Shown here piece by piece: positions 18,417-27,187 of a DNA stretch of 64,000 nt. A program made the translations under genes and the position numbers. The notes under the pieces are model-generated. The model did not search any database, was not told where the DNA came from, and worked only from the letters and a program-made list of their open reading frames with translations. Location: positions 18,372 through 82,371 of the forward strand of contig JAIMBH010000008.1 of the NCBI GenBank assembly GCA_023511485.1, given 5' to 3'. The DNA is from Bacillota bacterium. Lineage in GTDB: Bacteria; Actinomycetota; Aquicultoria; Aquicultorales; Aquicultoraceae. Position 1 is the first letter of the stretch. Each line of letters begins with the position of its first letter.

Positions 18417-18440
18417 ATGAGATCTAATCCGGAGGATTAT

Positions 18441-19313
18441 ATGCTAAGTATTGCGCTACCAAAAGGAAGTCTGGAAGAGCAAACGCTAATGCTTTTTGCG
18501 GAAGCGGATCTTGAGATAAAAAAACACTCGAGAGGATATAATCCCATAATTAACGATCCCAGGATCAGCAAAGTAAAAATACTCAGGCCCCAGGAGATTC
18601 CTAAATATGTTGAAGAGGGATATTTCGATCTAGGGATTGGCGGATATGACTGGATAGTGGAATCTGCTGCCGATGTTGTAGAAGTAGCCGATATGCCATA
18701 CGCAAAGACGGGTGCAGGCGTAATGCGCCTGGTCGTGGCGGTGCCTGAGGCCTCACCAATCAATGATCCGGGAGATATACCGCCAGGTAGCCGTGTAAGC
18801 ACTGAGCTTCCGAATGTAACAAGAAGATACTTCGAGAAAATAGGGGTTCCGGTAAAAATATCGTTCTCATATGGCGCAACTGAGGCAAAAGTACCTGAAC
18901 TTGTTGATGTTGTCGTCGACTTAACAGAAACGGGCGAGACCCTGCGACGCAACAGGCTAAAGATTATAGGTACGATCCTGGAATCCACGACCCGTCTTAT
19001 GGCCAACAAAGATGCCTGGGCAGACCCGGAAAAGAGGCGGGCAATAGAAGAGGTAAAAACACTTCTGCTAGGCGTTATAGAGGCACGCGGTAAGGTCCTC
19101 ATCAGCATGAATGTCCCTGAGGACAAGCTTGAAGACGTCGTTTCAGTATTGCCGGCTCTTAAGAATCCAACAGTGTCAAAGCTCTATAATTCCAATTACT
19201 TTGCTATAGAGACAGTGGTTGAGAAGGCAAGTGTAAATATCCTGATACCTCAGCTAAAAGCCAAGGGTGCGGAAGACATCATCGAGCTTGCGATATCAAA
19301 AATAGTGAGATGA
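18441..19313 (+). CDS. hisG: ATP phosphoribosyltransferase, long form
   Basis: First step of histidine synthesis: joins ATP and PRPP. The ATG at 18441 gives 290 aa and follows GGAGGAT. The frame is also open from an ATG at 18417, but that would put the ribosome site inside the gene. Motifs are LSIALPKGSLEEQ, DLGIGGYDWI, the PRPP loop VVVDLTETGETLRRNRL and a C-terminal domain of about 80 residues (VLISMNVPEDKLEDVV onward). That domain marks the long, histidine-inhibited HisG_L type, which works without HisZ. No other his gene lies in the window. A structured leader upstream and a strong terminator downstream make it a single-gene unit. Confidence 0.96.
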   Translation: MLSIALPKGSLEEQTLMLFAEADLEIKKHSRGYNPIINDPRISKVKILRPQEIPKYVEEGYFDLGIGGYDWIVESAADVVEVADMPYAKTGAGVMRLVVAVPEASPINDPGDIPPGSRVSTELPNVTRRYFEKIGVPVKISFSYGATEAKVPELVDVVVDLTETGETLRRNRLKIIGTILESTTRLMANKDAWADPEKRRAIEEVKTLLLGVIEARGKVLISMNVPEDKLEDVVSVLPALKNPTVSKLYNSNYFAIETVVEKASVNILIPQLKAKGAEDIIELAISKIVR

Positions 19314-19460
19314 CATTCGCTTGGCAAGTGCGGCATATCTAAGCTACGCTTTTACCATGCAAACAATTTTTCGTTAAATTTCGTTAAATTATCTCTTGCA
19401 AGAAAATGCTAAATAGTGTAAAACTAACACAAAATCTGTTTGGTATGTCAGCCTCTTTAG

Positions 19461-19495
19461 CGGGCACCCAACCAACCAATGGGTGCCCGTTTTTT
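19461..19495 (+). terminator. Rho-independent terminator after hisG
   Basis: CGGGCACCCA-ACCAACCAA-TGGGTGCCCG followed by TTTTTT: ten perfect pairs and a six-T run. Confidence 0.93.
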
Positions 19496-19690
19496 GGTAT
19501 TTCTTTCTATTGTTGCTTTATGGCTTTCGATTGAAAGACATGGAGATAGTGCAGGGTTTTAGCCAAGCCTAGTAGTGGCTAAGCAAAGTAGTGCATGGCT
19601 TTGGCTCTACCTGGCTTAAAATGCCAATGTTTTGAAGCAGCAAAGCACCGATGTCTGTGTTTTAGTACTGCAGAGTACCGCAATTACTCA

Positions 19691-19710
19691 TAACTATAGT
19701 ACTATAGTTA
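19691..19710. promoter_or_regulatory. Perfect 20-bp palindrome upstream of pabB
   Basis: TAACTATAGTACTATAGTTA is its own reverse complement. It lies 49 bases before the pabB start, where a repressor operator would be expected. No known regulator is assigned. Confidence 0.6.
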
Positions 19711-19758
19711 ATTTCGGAAGATTACGGTAAAAATAGCTGCTATAGCAGAGGAGCGTAA

Positions 19759-21189
19759 TTGCAGGCACGACCTGAATTATTCATCAGAGATATTGAGCAC
19801 ATACAGGAGCCTTCTCTTGCTTTTGAGGGTCTGCTTGATGAGCCCATGCCGTTTTTTCTGGATAGTGCGCTGGAAATGGAACGATATGGGAGGTACTCCA
19901 TTATGGGAAGCAGACCTCGAATAGTCGTCAGATCGAAAAACGGCATTACAGAAGTTGTTGCGAGTGGTAGGATAACCCGAAAGAAAACCGACCCTTTCCA
20001 AGTTGTTGCCGAGGTCTTAACAGCGTTTGGTATGCTGGATAACGATGAGTTCTCATGGCTACCTTTTACAGGAGGTGCGGTTGGATATCTGGGATACGAC
20101 TTGAATCGGCAGATTGAGATAATGCCGGATATCGCTGTAGATGACCTTAAAGTCCCTGACCTATACCTTGGTTTTTACACCGAAGCAATAGTTATAGATC
20201 ACAAAGACAAGAGAACCTATGCGGTCGCATACAATCAAAACAGCAACAAGGCAAGCGAACTGGAGGCAAGGCATAGACTTAACAAACTTATTGCGAAGAT
20301 AAGACCGGCGGTTAATTCTCCTGCACGGCAGGTCTTACACAGCGGCAAAGTAGCCGCAAATTTAAAATCAAATTTCACCCTTGGGCGGTATAGGCAGATG
20401 ATAGAGAAAGCGAGACAATATATAAACGAAGGTGAAATATTTCAGGTAAATCTAGCTCAGAGGTTTAGTGTCGACTTGTCAATCGACCATTACGGGCTTT
20501 ACAAAAGGCTTCGCTTGGCAAATCCAGCCCCATTTGGTGCTTTCTTAGGATATGGGGGTTTCTCAGTGTTAAGCTCATCACCAGAGCGGTTTATGTTCAT
20601 GAACGACCGCTATGTTGAGACGAGGCCGATAAAGGGTACAAGGCCGCGCTTTGATAACCCGGTTAAAGATAAGTTGTCGATAGAAGAGCTAACAAAGAGC
20701 GAGAAAGATGCAGCAGAGCATGTTATGATTGTTGATGTAGAAAGGAACGATTTGGGCAGGGTTTGCGAGCACGGTAGCGTAAGTGTCCCTGAACTAATGG
20801 TAGTTGAAAGTTATGAAGCTGTACATCACCTTGTCTCTACCGTGATCGGCAGGCTGAAGCCTGAAGTAGGCCCAATGGATTTGTTTAGAGCAAGCTTTCC
20901 CGGCGGTTCGATAAGCGGCGCACCAAAGATCAGGGCCATGGAGATAATAGAAGAGCTTGAGCCTCATCGTAGAAATATATACACAGGCGCGATAGGATAT
21001 ATAAGCACCAATAAAGTTCTCGATACAAGTATTGTTATCCGCACGATAACGGCTCTTGGAAATAGAGCTTATTTGCAAGTAGGAGGGGGCATAGTTGCGG
21101 ACTCGGACGCCGATGCCGAATATGCCGAAACGCTAGATAAAGCGCGTGCGCTATTTAGCGCACTTGGCTTAAGGGAGGACGAGCTTTAG
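19759..21189 (+). CDS. pabB: Aminodeoxychorismate synthase component I
   Basis: Turns chorismate and ammonia into 4-amino-4-deoxychorismate for folate. At 476 aa it has the chorismate-binding core SSSPERFMFM, ETRPIKGTRPR, VDVERNDLGR, FPGGSISGAPK and YTGAIGYI. The Lys in PIKGT (near residue 292) is the mark of PabB; anthranilate synthase TrpE normally has Ala there. The TTG at 19759 follows GAGGAG at good distance. The stop is directly followed by the GTG of pabC. No glutamine amidotransferase (pabA/trpG) gene lies in the window, so the ammonia-donating partner must be elsewhere. Confidence 0.88.
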   Translation: MQARPELFIRDIEHIQEPSLAFEGLLDEPMPFFLDSALEMERYGRYSIMGSRPRIVVRSKNGITEVVASGRITRKKTDPFQVVAEVLTAFGMLDNDEFSWLPFTGGAVGYLGYDLNRQIEIMPDIAVDDLKVPDLYLGFYTEAIVIDHKDKRTYAVAYNQNSNKASELEARHRLNKLIAKIRPAVNSPARQVLHSGKVAANLKSNFTLGRYRQMIEKARQYINEGEIFQVNLAQRFSVDLSIDHYGLYKRLRLANPAPFGAFLGYGGFSVLSSSPERFMFMNDRYVETRPIKGTRPRFDNPVKDKLSIEELTKSEKDAAEHVMIVDVERNDLGRVCEHGSVSVPELMVVESYEAVHHLVSTVIGRLKPEVGPMDLFRASFPGGSISGAPKIRAMEIIEELEPHRRNIYTGAIGYISTNKVLDTSIVIRTITALGNRAYLQVGGGIVADSDADAEYAETLDKARALFSALGLREDEL

Positions 21190-22038
21190 GTGAAGGTGTA
21201 CATCAACGGCGAATTTGTTGATGAAAAACATGCATCAGTAAGCGCATTTGACACTAGTTTTTTATACGGAGAAGGGCTTTTTGAAACAATGCGGGCCTAT
21301 GGCGGGCATATTTTTGCGCTCGAGGATCACCTAAAGAGATTAACCGATTCCGCAAGAGTTTTAGAGATAAAAAATGCGCCCGACAAAGAGAGACTAGCTG
21401 ACGCGTGCAATAAAACGCTGGATGCAAATAAGCTGGTTGATGCGCGGGTACGTCTGACCTTAACGCGAGGTCCTGTAGGCTCAAACAACCCAACTGTAGT
21501 TATTACAGCAACACAATATGACGGCTACGACAAGGCATTTTACGAAAAGGGCATGTCAGCTATTGTTCTAGCCAGCTATCGCATCTCAAACAGCCCGATA
21601 GCGAGCATAAAATCGACCAGCTATCTACCATCGGTTCTTGCCAGAAGAAGAGCTAAAGCGGCGGGTTGCAACGAAGCAATTCTTCTCAACGAACAGGGCA
21701 ACATCACGGAAGGATCGTACACAAATGTTTTTGCTATTAGAGAAGATAAGATATACACCCCGCCTGTTGTAGACGGGCTTCTGCCTGGCATTATGAGGAA
21801 CCTAGTTATAAAGACGGCAGGTAAAGCTGGATATCTAGTGCTTCAGCGAAGCATCAGCATGCGCGAGCTGCAGGGGATGGAAGAGCTTTTCCTAACCAAT
21901 ACTTTAATGCAAGTTATGCCTCTCACAAGGTTAAACGGTAAGCCTGTTGGAGATGGTAAGCCCGGCCCGATCACCAAGAACATGATGGAGCTGGTCAGCA
22001 AAGAAATCATGGCCGCAACTAGTGGTGCAGGGCTTTAG
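21190..22038 (+). CDS. pabC: Aminodeoxychorismate lyase-type class IV aminotransferase
   Basis: A fold-type IV PLP enzyme of 282 aa. The N-terminus MKVYINGEFV and the block GEGLFETMRAYGG are typical. The PLP Lys is in IKSTSYLPSVLA, and GCNEAILLNEQGNITEGS is the usual later block. The family also contains D-alanine and branched-chain aminotransferases, which cannot be excluded by sequence alone. Placement directly after pabB, with no gap, argues for release of 4-aminobenzoate from aminodeoxychorismate. The last residues (SGAGL) and stop codon lie within a REP-like sequence. Confidence 0.75.
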   Translation: MKVYINGEFVDEKHASVSAFDTSFLYGEGLFETMRAYGGHIFALEDHLKRLTDSARVLEIKNAPDKERLADACNKTLDANKLVDARVRLTLTRGPVGSNNPTVVITATQYDGYDKAFYEKGMSAIVLASYRISNSPIASIKSTSYLPSVLARRRAKAAGCNEAILLNEQGNITEGSYTNVFAIREDKIYTPPVVDGLLPGIMRNLVIKTAGKAGYLVLQRSISMRELQGMEELFLTNTLMQVMPLTRLNGKPVGDGKPGPITKNMMELVSKEIMAATSGAGL

Positions 22039-22052
22039 ACCTGCTTCGGATT

Positions 22053-22074
22053 GTGCAGGGCTAAAGCCCTGCAT
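22053..22074. repeat. REP-like hairpin between convergent genes
   Basis: GTGCAGGGCT-AAAGCCCTGCA forms a nine-pair stem (TGCAGGGCT with AGCCCTGCA). A related copy, GGTGCAGGGCTTTAGACCTGC, lies just upstream at 22024-22044, and others are near 12415 and 19553. Placed between pabC and the convergent PBP gene, it may act as a terminator. Confidence 0.6.
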
Positions 22075-24530
22075 CACTTATGCGTATTGAGCCATATCAC
22101 GACTTCTGACCCCTTTGCGGCTAATGTGCCGCCTGGAGGGTTCTGCGATCCAACGCAGTCGTAATCCACGGACTTACCATAATCATAGTACTTTTTGCTC
22201 ACTGTAAATCCAGCATTTAGTAGTTCTTCGGTCGCTTTTTGAGAAGATTTTTTAATAACATCGGGCACCGTGATTTGTTTTTGTTCTTCCTGTGCCGGTG
22301 GTGGTTCCGGCGTAGGATTTGCAATAGTGCCGTCACCTATTCCCACTTCGATAACAGTCCCTTCTTTGACACCTGTGCCTGCAGCCGGATTCTGGTCGAC
22401 CACGGTTCCGGCAGCGCCCGGCTTACTTACAATACTGAATCCAAGCTTAAGATCTGTGAGCTGTTTTATTGCCGCATCCTGCGATAATCCCGCAAGGCTG
22501 GGAACGGGAATTGCCTGGTGTTTTTTACACCTCTTGAGCTCTTTTGGTTTGAAATATTTACGTATATACATATGTTTACTAACCTTTGGGCACCATTCTG
22601 TAGGCGCTAAGTTAGTCTCATCGCATACCTCAACCCAAGTTAGCGCCTGTCTAGGGGCCTTTTCAAAATAGCTTGGCTTAACGCCATCCAAAGCCCGCTT
22701 CATGAAAGAAGCCCAGATTTGTGCTGGGAAGGTGCCGCCTGCCACTCTTATGCCATGCACGTTCGTCATCGGCTTTGCATCCTTTCCATTGCCTGTTCGG
22801 TAGCCTACCCAAACAGCCGCGGCAAGGTCCGGCGTGTAACCGCAGAACCAGGCATCTATGTAACCGGAAGTTGTACCAGTCTTGCCCGCTGCAGGGCGGC
22901 CTATTCTGGCTCTTGTGCCGGTCCCGCCTGTGATAACTCCCTGAAGGATATCGTTGACTACACATGCAACTTCCTTGTCAATTACCTGCTTAGGCGCTGG
23001 TTTGTGTTCGTAGACCAACTGCCCGTTGCTGTACTCGATTTTTTCCACGCCGAACGGTTCATTATAAACGCCGTTATTGGCAAACGTTGCATACGCTGAA
23101 GCCATCTCAAGCGGCTGAACTCCGTATTTAAGCCCACCGAGAGTTATAGCCGGGTTTTTATCGCTTAAATCGCACTTCTTAAGGCCTAGCGCCCTTGCCG
23201 TTTCGACTACTTTATCCATACCTACTCGCATCGCGAGCTGCGCGTAGACAACATTAATGGAAGCTGCAGTTGCCCTGCGAAGGCTTACAAAGCCGGAGCC
23301 AGATTCGCCTGAATAGTTATGTACAATCCACGGTTTGCCACCACCAATATCTATCTCCTGCGGTGACGATGCATCAAACCCGTCATCAGGTGATATGCCA
23401 CTTAGCAGAGCTGCGGTAAGAGTGAACGGCTTAAAAGAAGATCCTGGTTGACGGCCATTTCCCTGGCCAGCAATATTATAGTTATCCTTATTATAATCTC
23501 TGCCACCGACCATCGCTTTGACAGCACCTGTTTTTGGATCGATGGCTACCAGGGCGGCCTCAGGGTCATCTGGCCTTGGCAGGTACTTCTTCCAGGCCAG
23601 CTCTGCATATTCTTGTATTTTAGGATCAAGGGTTGTATATATTTTAAGGCCGCGTGATGCAATGTCCTTTTCGTCTTCGATAATTTTCTTGTCTATGAGA
23701 TCTCGTCTTACCCAATCGGCAAAATATGGGGCGATACCAGTATAGTTTCTTTTTCGCGGTACAACACCGATCGGGCTAGCTTTTGCCCTATCAGCCTCCG
23801 CTTGCTTTATATAACCGAGCGAAAGCATGTTATCGATGACCAGGTTACGCCGCTTAAGTGCAACATCGGGGTTTTTGTATGGATTGTACGACTCAGGAGC
23901 CCTAATCAGGGCGGCCAGCAGGGCGCTTTGCTCCAGATTTAGCTGGCTGGCCGGGATACCGAAGTAAGTCTGGCTTGCTGCCTCAATACCGTATGCCTGG
24001 TTCCCGAAATATATGGTATTAAGATACTTCTCGAGGATTTGCTCCTTGGTGTAGTTGCGTTCGAGTTTTGTTGCAAGGAAAGCCTCTCTGATTTTTCTCT
24101 GGATAGTTTTCTCAGGACTGAAGTACGCATTCTTGACGTATTGCTGTGTAATTGTTGAGCCGCCCTGTGTGGCTTCTCCACTTTTTATGTCTCTTAGCAA
24201 AGCGCCTATAATGCGAATATAATCGACTCCGCTGTGCTCATAGAAGCGTTGATCCTCAATTGATATCACTGCTTTTTGCAGGGTTGGAGATATTTTATTA
24301 AGTGGAACAATAGTGCGGTTATCGACGTACAGCTTTGTTATAAGAGTCCCGTCTTTTGCATAGATATAAGTAGCCTCGTTTTTGATAACGCTTTTGACGT
24401 CACCTATATCGGGTAAGTTGCGTACCGATTCATATATAAAAGCAACTGCCGATCCCGCTGCCAGGATCATAAGGACAATTACTGTAACGACGATTTTTCT
24501 CTTTAAGAAAAACCCTAGGATAGCCCTCAA
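22074..24530 (-). CDS. Class A penicillin-binding protein with C-terminal PASTA domains
   Basis: A bifunctional peptidoglycan synthase of about 818 aa. An N-terminal membrane helix (IVVTVIVLMILAAGSAVAF) is followed by the glycosyltransferase domain (EDQRFYEHSGVDYIR, QGGSTITQQYVKN) and the transpeptidase domain (SSFK nucleophile motif, SIN, KTGTTSG). The tail has two PASTA repeats (from IPVPSLAGL and ITVPDVIKK) split by a Pro-rich linker, a pattern of Gram-positive bacteria. The TTG at 24530 follows AGGGGGGG and a TATAAT box just upstream, so it is preferred over the ATG at 24638. Confidence 0.93.
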   Translation of the reverse strand: MRAILGFFLKRKIVVTVIVLMILAAGSAVAFIYESVRNLPDIGDVKSVIKNEATYIYAKDGTLITKLYVDNRTIVPLNKISPTLQKAVISIEDQRFYEHSGVDYIRIIGALLRDIKSGEATQGGSTITQQYVKNAYFSPEKTIQRKIREAFLATKLERNYTKEQILEKYLNTIYFGNQAYGIEAASQTYFGIPASQLNLEQSALLAALIRAPESYNPYKNPDVALKRRNLVIDNMLSLGYIKQAEADRAKASPIGVVPRKRNYTGIAPYFADWVRRDLIDKKIIEDEKDIASRGLKIYTTLDPKIQEYAELAWKKYLPRPDDPEAALVAIDPKTGAVKAMVGGRDYNKDNYNIAGQGNGRQPGSSFKPFTLTAALLSGISPDDGFDASSPQEIDIGGGKPWIVHNYSGESGSGFVSLRRATAASINVVYAQLAMRVGMDKVVETARALGLKKCDLSDKNPAITLGGLKYGVQPLEMASAYATFANNGVYNEPFGVEKIEYSNGQLVYEHKPAPKQVIDKEVACVVNDILQGVITGGTGTRARIGRPAAGKTGTTSGYIDAWFCGYTPDLAAAVWVGYRTGNGKDAKPMTNVHGIRVAGGTFPAQIWASFMKRALDGVKPSYFEKAPRQALTWVEVCDETNLAPTEWCPKVSKHMYIRKYFKPKELKRCKKHQAIPVPSLAGLSQDAAIKQLTDLKLGFSIVSKPGAAGTVVDQNPAAGTGVKEGTVIEVGIGDGTIANPTPEPPPAQEEQKQITVPDVIKKSSQKATEELLNAGFTVSKKYYDYGKSVDYDCVGSQNPPGGTLAAKGSEVVIWLNTHK

Positions 24531-24552
24531 GCTATCAACCCCCCCTAGTGCA

Positions 24553-24558
24553 ATTATA
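24553..24558 (-). promoter_or_regulatory. -10 box upstream of the PBP gene
   Basis: TATAAT on the minus strand lies 22 bases before the TTG start. The -35 region is poor (CTAAGT at 17 bases). If it is used, the transcript begins downstream of the ATG at 24638, which supports the TTG start. Confidence 0.4.
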
Positions 24559-24821
24559 GTGCGATCATTGCTAGAACTTAGCTTGACATAGGCAAGCGAA
24601 TTTTGCCAGTTATTACTCTCGACAAGCTGGAAAACCAACCGAGAGTCAGGAATAAGTATATCATAAACTGAGGATTGGAAGGCATGGGCAGGGGCTAGGA
24701 TGGATATAATTTAAAAATCTTTTGCAAGGGGCTGATCATTGGTTGGGTTTATGTTCTTATTTGCAAATTTATATGCTAGCATAGATAATTACATTAGAAG
24801 TGAGCCCGGGAGGTGAACAAA

Positions 24822-25049
24822 TTGCGCGAGAAGGTTGAGGAAGCGCTTGGACGCATAAAGCCCGCCCTTCAGGCGGATGGTGGAGATATCGAACTTGTAG
24901 ATGTTACCGAGGATGGAGTCGTTAAGGTAAGGTTGTTGGGTTCATGTGCTGGCTGTCCGATGTCGCAGATGACATTGACCCATTATGTCGAGCAGACCCT
25001 GAAGGAAATGATTCCGGGGGTAAAAGCGGTAGAAAATGTTCTGCTGTAA
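24822..25049 (+). CDS. NifU C-terminal domain (Nfu-type) iron-sulfur scaffold
   Basis: A 75-aa single-domain Nfu protein that carries and delivers [4Fe-4S] clusters. The typical start VEEALGRIKPALQADGGDIELV and the CxxC pair in GSCAGCPMSQMT are intact. The TTG at 24822 lies five to six bases from GGGAGGTGA. The GTG at 24813 overlaps that site and is less likely. It is a single gene with a hairpin 45 bases downstream. Confidence 0.93.
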   Translation: MREKVEEALGRIKPALQADGGDIELVDVTEDGVVKVRLLGSCAGCPMSQMTLTHYVEQTLKEMIPGVKAVENVLL

Positions 25050-25093
25050 AATCTAAGATAAATAATTATCGCTGTAATAGAATTAATTTACCG

Positions 25094-25114
25094 GCCGAGG
25101 CTTCTAGCCTCGGC
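25094..25114 (+). terminator. Hairpin downstream of nfu
   Basis: GCCGAGGCT-TCT-AGCCTCGGC is a perfect nine-pair stem. It lacks a T run (TAGTGGTTT follows), so its terminator role is uncertain. Confidence 0.5.
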
Positions 25115-25208
25115 TAGTGGTTTAGGAAAACTATGCCACAGCAGTTTTTTTAATCTTCCTTTTTCCTCTTCGTGAAGGAGGATGGCAGGGTGAGGTGGAT
25201 TAAGGCGT

Positions 25209-26435
25209 ATGAAAAAGCCGGAGATTTTATCCCCGGCGGGCAACATGGAAAGGCTTGAATACGCAATAGCTTACGGCGCCGATGCGGTCTATGTGGGCGG
25301 ACGTGATTTCAGCCTGCGGTCAAAAGCCGGAAATTTTTCAATAAATGATATAAAAATCGCCGCTAGGATTGCTCACGAGGCAGGCAGGAAGCTTTATGTC
25401 GCGCTGAATATTTTTGCCAGAGATACCGATTTTGCCAGCCTAGGACACTACGTGTCCGACCTTGCAGGTGCCGGCGTTGATGCGGTAATCATTGCGGACC
25501 CCGGGGTACTTGCATTCGTAAAGCAGGTGGCTCCAGAGTTAAAAATACATATCAGCACTCAGGCAAATGTTACCAATACCGCAGCGGCCGATTTTTGGGC
25601 TGCCCAAGGTGCTTCAAGGGTGGTTCTTGCGCGCGAACTTTCGGCAAAAGAAATAGCTGAAATATCGAAAAATAGCAGCATAGAAACCGAGATTTTTGTT
25701 CACGGAGCTATGTGTATTTCTTACTCGGGAAGGTGCCTTATGAGCAAATTTCTGGCTGGCAGAGATGGCAACCGGGGGGATTGCGCCCATTCCTGCCGTT
25801 GGAAGTACTATCTCATGGAGGAGAAGAGGCTGGGCCAGTATTATGAGGTGCAAGAAGATGAGAAAGGCACATATTTTTTCAATTCTAAAGACCTAGCGTT
25901 AATAGGTCATATCCCTGAGGTTGTGCAATGCGGCCTGACAAGCCTTAAAATAGAGGGACGAATGAAGAGTACGCATTACGTAGCTGCTATAACTAAGATA
26001 TATCGTAAAGCCATCGACCGCTATTTTGAAGACCCTGATAATTACAAGCCCGACCCTGAATGGTTTGAGGAGATAGAGAAGGTAAGCCACCGCAAGTATT
26101 CAACCGGTTTTTTCCTTGGAAACAAGGGAGAAGAGATACTCGACTACGCGCGCTACGAAAAAACGCATGATTTTGTAGGGCTTGTAGATGGGTATGATAA
26201 GGCCAATGGGCTGGTCATGATAGTTGTAAGAAATAGGCTAAGCATAGATGAGCCGATTGAGATATTAAGCCCAAGTGGCCTGGTTAAAGATTACAGGATT
26301 CCAATGATGGTGAACCTTGGCGAAGATAATATACTTGAGCCGGTAGAAGTCTCTCATGCCGGTTACAAGGTAGGGATACCATCACCCGAGCCCTGGCCAT
26401 CATATGCGATTCTTAGACGGAGAATCGCGAAGTAG
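25209..26435 (+). CDS. Peptidase U32 family protein, TrhP-like tRNA hydroxylation enzyme
   Basis: A 408-aa U32 protein. The N-terminus PEILSPAGNMERL and GADAVYVGG are typical. The signature EIFVHGAMCISYSGRCLMS with RGDCAHSCRW supplies the four cysteines of the family, and KIEGRMKSTHYVA follows. This layout matches TrhP/YegQ, which is needed for 5-hydroxyuridine in tRNA together with prephenate. Relatives include RlhA (23S rRNA) and collagenase-like proteins. A small C-terminal barrel (PIEILSPSG) is present as in TrhP. The exact substrate is inferred from family resemblance. Confidence 0.85.
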   Translation: MKKPEILSPAGNMERLEYAIAYGADAVYVGGRDFSLRSKAGNFSINDIKIAARIAHEAGRKLYVALNIFARDTDFASLGHYVSDLAGAGVDAVIIADPGVLAFVKQVAPELKIHISTQANVTNTAAADFWAAQGASRVVLARELSAKEIAEISKNSSIETEIFVHGAMCISYSGRCLMSKFLAGRDGNRGDCAHSCRWKYYLMEEKRLGQYYEVQEDEKGTYFFNSKDLALIGHIPEVVQCGLTSLKIEGRMKSTHYVAAITKIYRKAIDRYFEDPDNYKPDPEWFEEIEKVSHRKYSTGFFLGNKGEEILDYARYEKTHDFVGLVDGYDKANGLVMIVVRNRLSIDEPIEILSPSGLVKDYRIPMMVNLGEDNILEPVEVSHAGYKVGIPSPEPWPSYAILRRRIAK

Positions 26436-26634
26436 AAATTAGGCTATGGCAATCTATAGTTATTAAGCTATATAGTCAGTAGTTAACGGCGATTAACGGC
26501 GCCGAAGACAACAGGGGTTAAATCCCTTCTACACCGTTTCGGCTGTTCTATGGCCGCACGAGCTTTAAAAAAATCGTAATACAGGATAATAGCTATAGGA
26601 TAATATAAATTGCCGTAAGGATTTGCTGTAGGGA

Positions 26635-27141
26635 GTGGCGGTGCTAAAAAGATTCTTACCAGATCATTATTATGATTCGATATTTGATATCGATTTAACT
26701 CGTCTGAAATTAAACGGGATTAAGGGTATTATCCTTGACCTCGATAACACTATCATTGCCCGCAATAGCTCAACAGTCACCGATGATTTGAAGCGCTGGC
26801 TGATAAAAGTGCAAGAACAAGGTTTTCGCGCCTGCATACTATCAAACAACTGGAAGCAAAGGGTAAGCAATGTAGCATCGCAGGTAGAGCTGCCGCTTGT
26901 TGCCAGGGCTGCAAAGCCCCGTAAGGGTGCATTTAAACGTGCTCTTAATGTACTTGGCACTGAAAAACATGAGACCGTTGTTGTTGGCGACCAAATCTTC
27001 ACCGACATCTTAGGCGGAAATGTTGCAGGCTTACGTACGATTCTAGTTATGCCGATGAGTAATCATGATGGGATTCATACAAAGCTTCTGCGCTATCTGG
27101 AACGGTGGATAATAAAGCGTTGGCAGAAGCGAAAGCCGTAA
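26635..27141 (+). CDS. YqeG-family HAD phosphatase
   Basis: A 168-aa HAD-IIIA phosphatase. Motif I is DLDNTII (nucleophile Asp), motif II SNN, a conserved Lys lies in RAAKPRKGAF and motif III is VVGDQIFTDILGG. Bacillus YqeG and its yeast relative Gep4 act on phosphatidylglycerophosphate, so a phospholipid role is possible but unproven here. The GTG at 26635 is taken as start; a second GTG two codons on is an alternative. It is followed almost directly by aroE, an order also known in Firmicutes. Confidence 0.88.
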   Translation: MAVLKRFLPDHYYDSIFDIDLTRLKLNGIKGIILDLDNTIIARNSSTVTDDLKRWLIKVQEQGFRACILSNNWKQRVSNVASQVELPLVARAAKPRKGAFKRALNVLGTEKHETVVVGDQIFTDILGGNVAGLRTILVMPMSNHDGIHTKLLRYLERWIIKRWQKRKP

Positions 27142-27187
27142 ATTGAAGTTGATGAAAAATCCCAGTAGCTGGGCAAAAGGATATAAA

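Larger units (their letters stand above)
19314..19758. other. Intergenic region between hisG and pabB
   Basis: These 445 bases hold a small direct repeat (TTTCGTTAAA twice, near 19370-19388), the hisG terminator (19461-19495), a REP-like piece GTGCAGGGTTTTAGCC near 19553, and a 20-base palindrome (19691-19710). I see no reading frame, tRNA or T-box motif. Confidence 0.6.

Noticed and set aside
19540..19758. T-box or tryptophan attenuator before pabB
   Set aside because: No T-box core word, no leader peptide with Trp codons and no terminator near the gene were found.
22678..23099. Open frames opposite the PBP gene and similar long antisense frames elsewhere (for example 13043-13819, 18437-19126)
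   Set aside because: They mirror well-recognised genes on the other strand, show no family features and have compositions expected of shadow frames.
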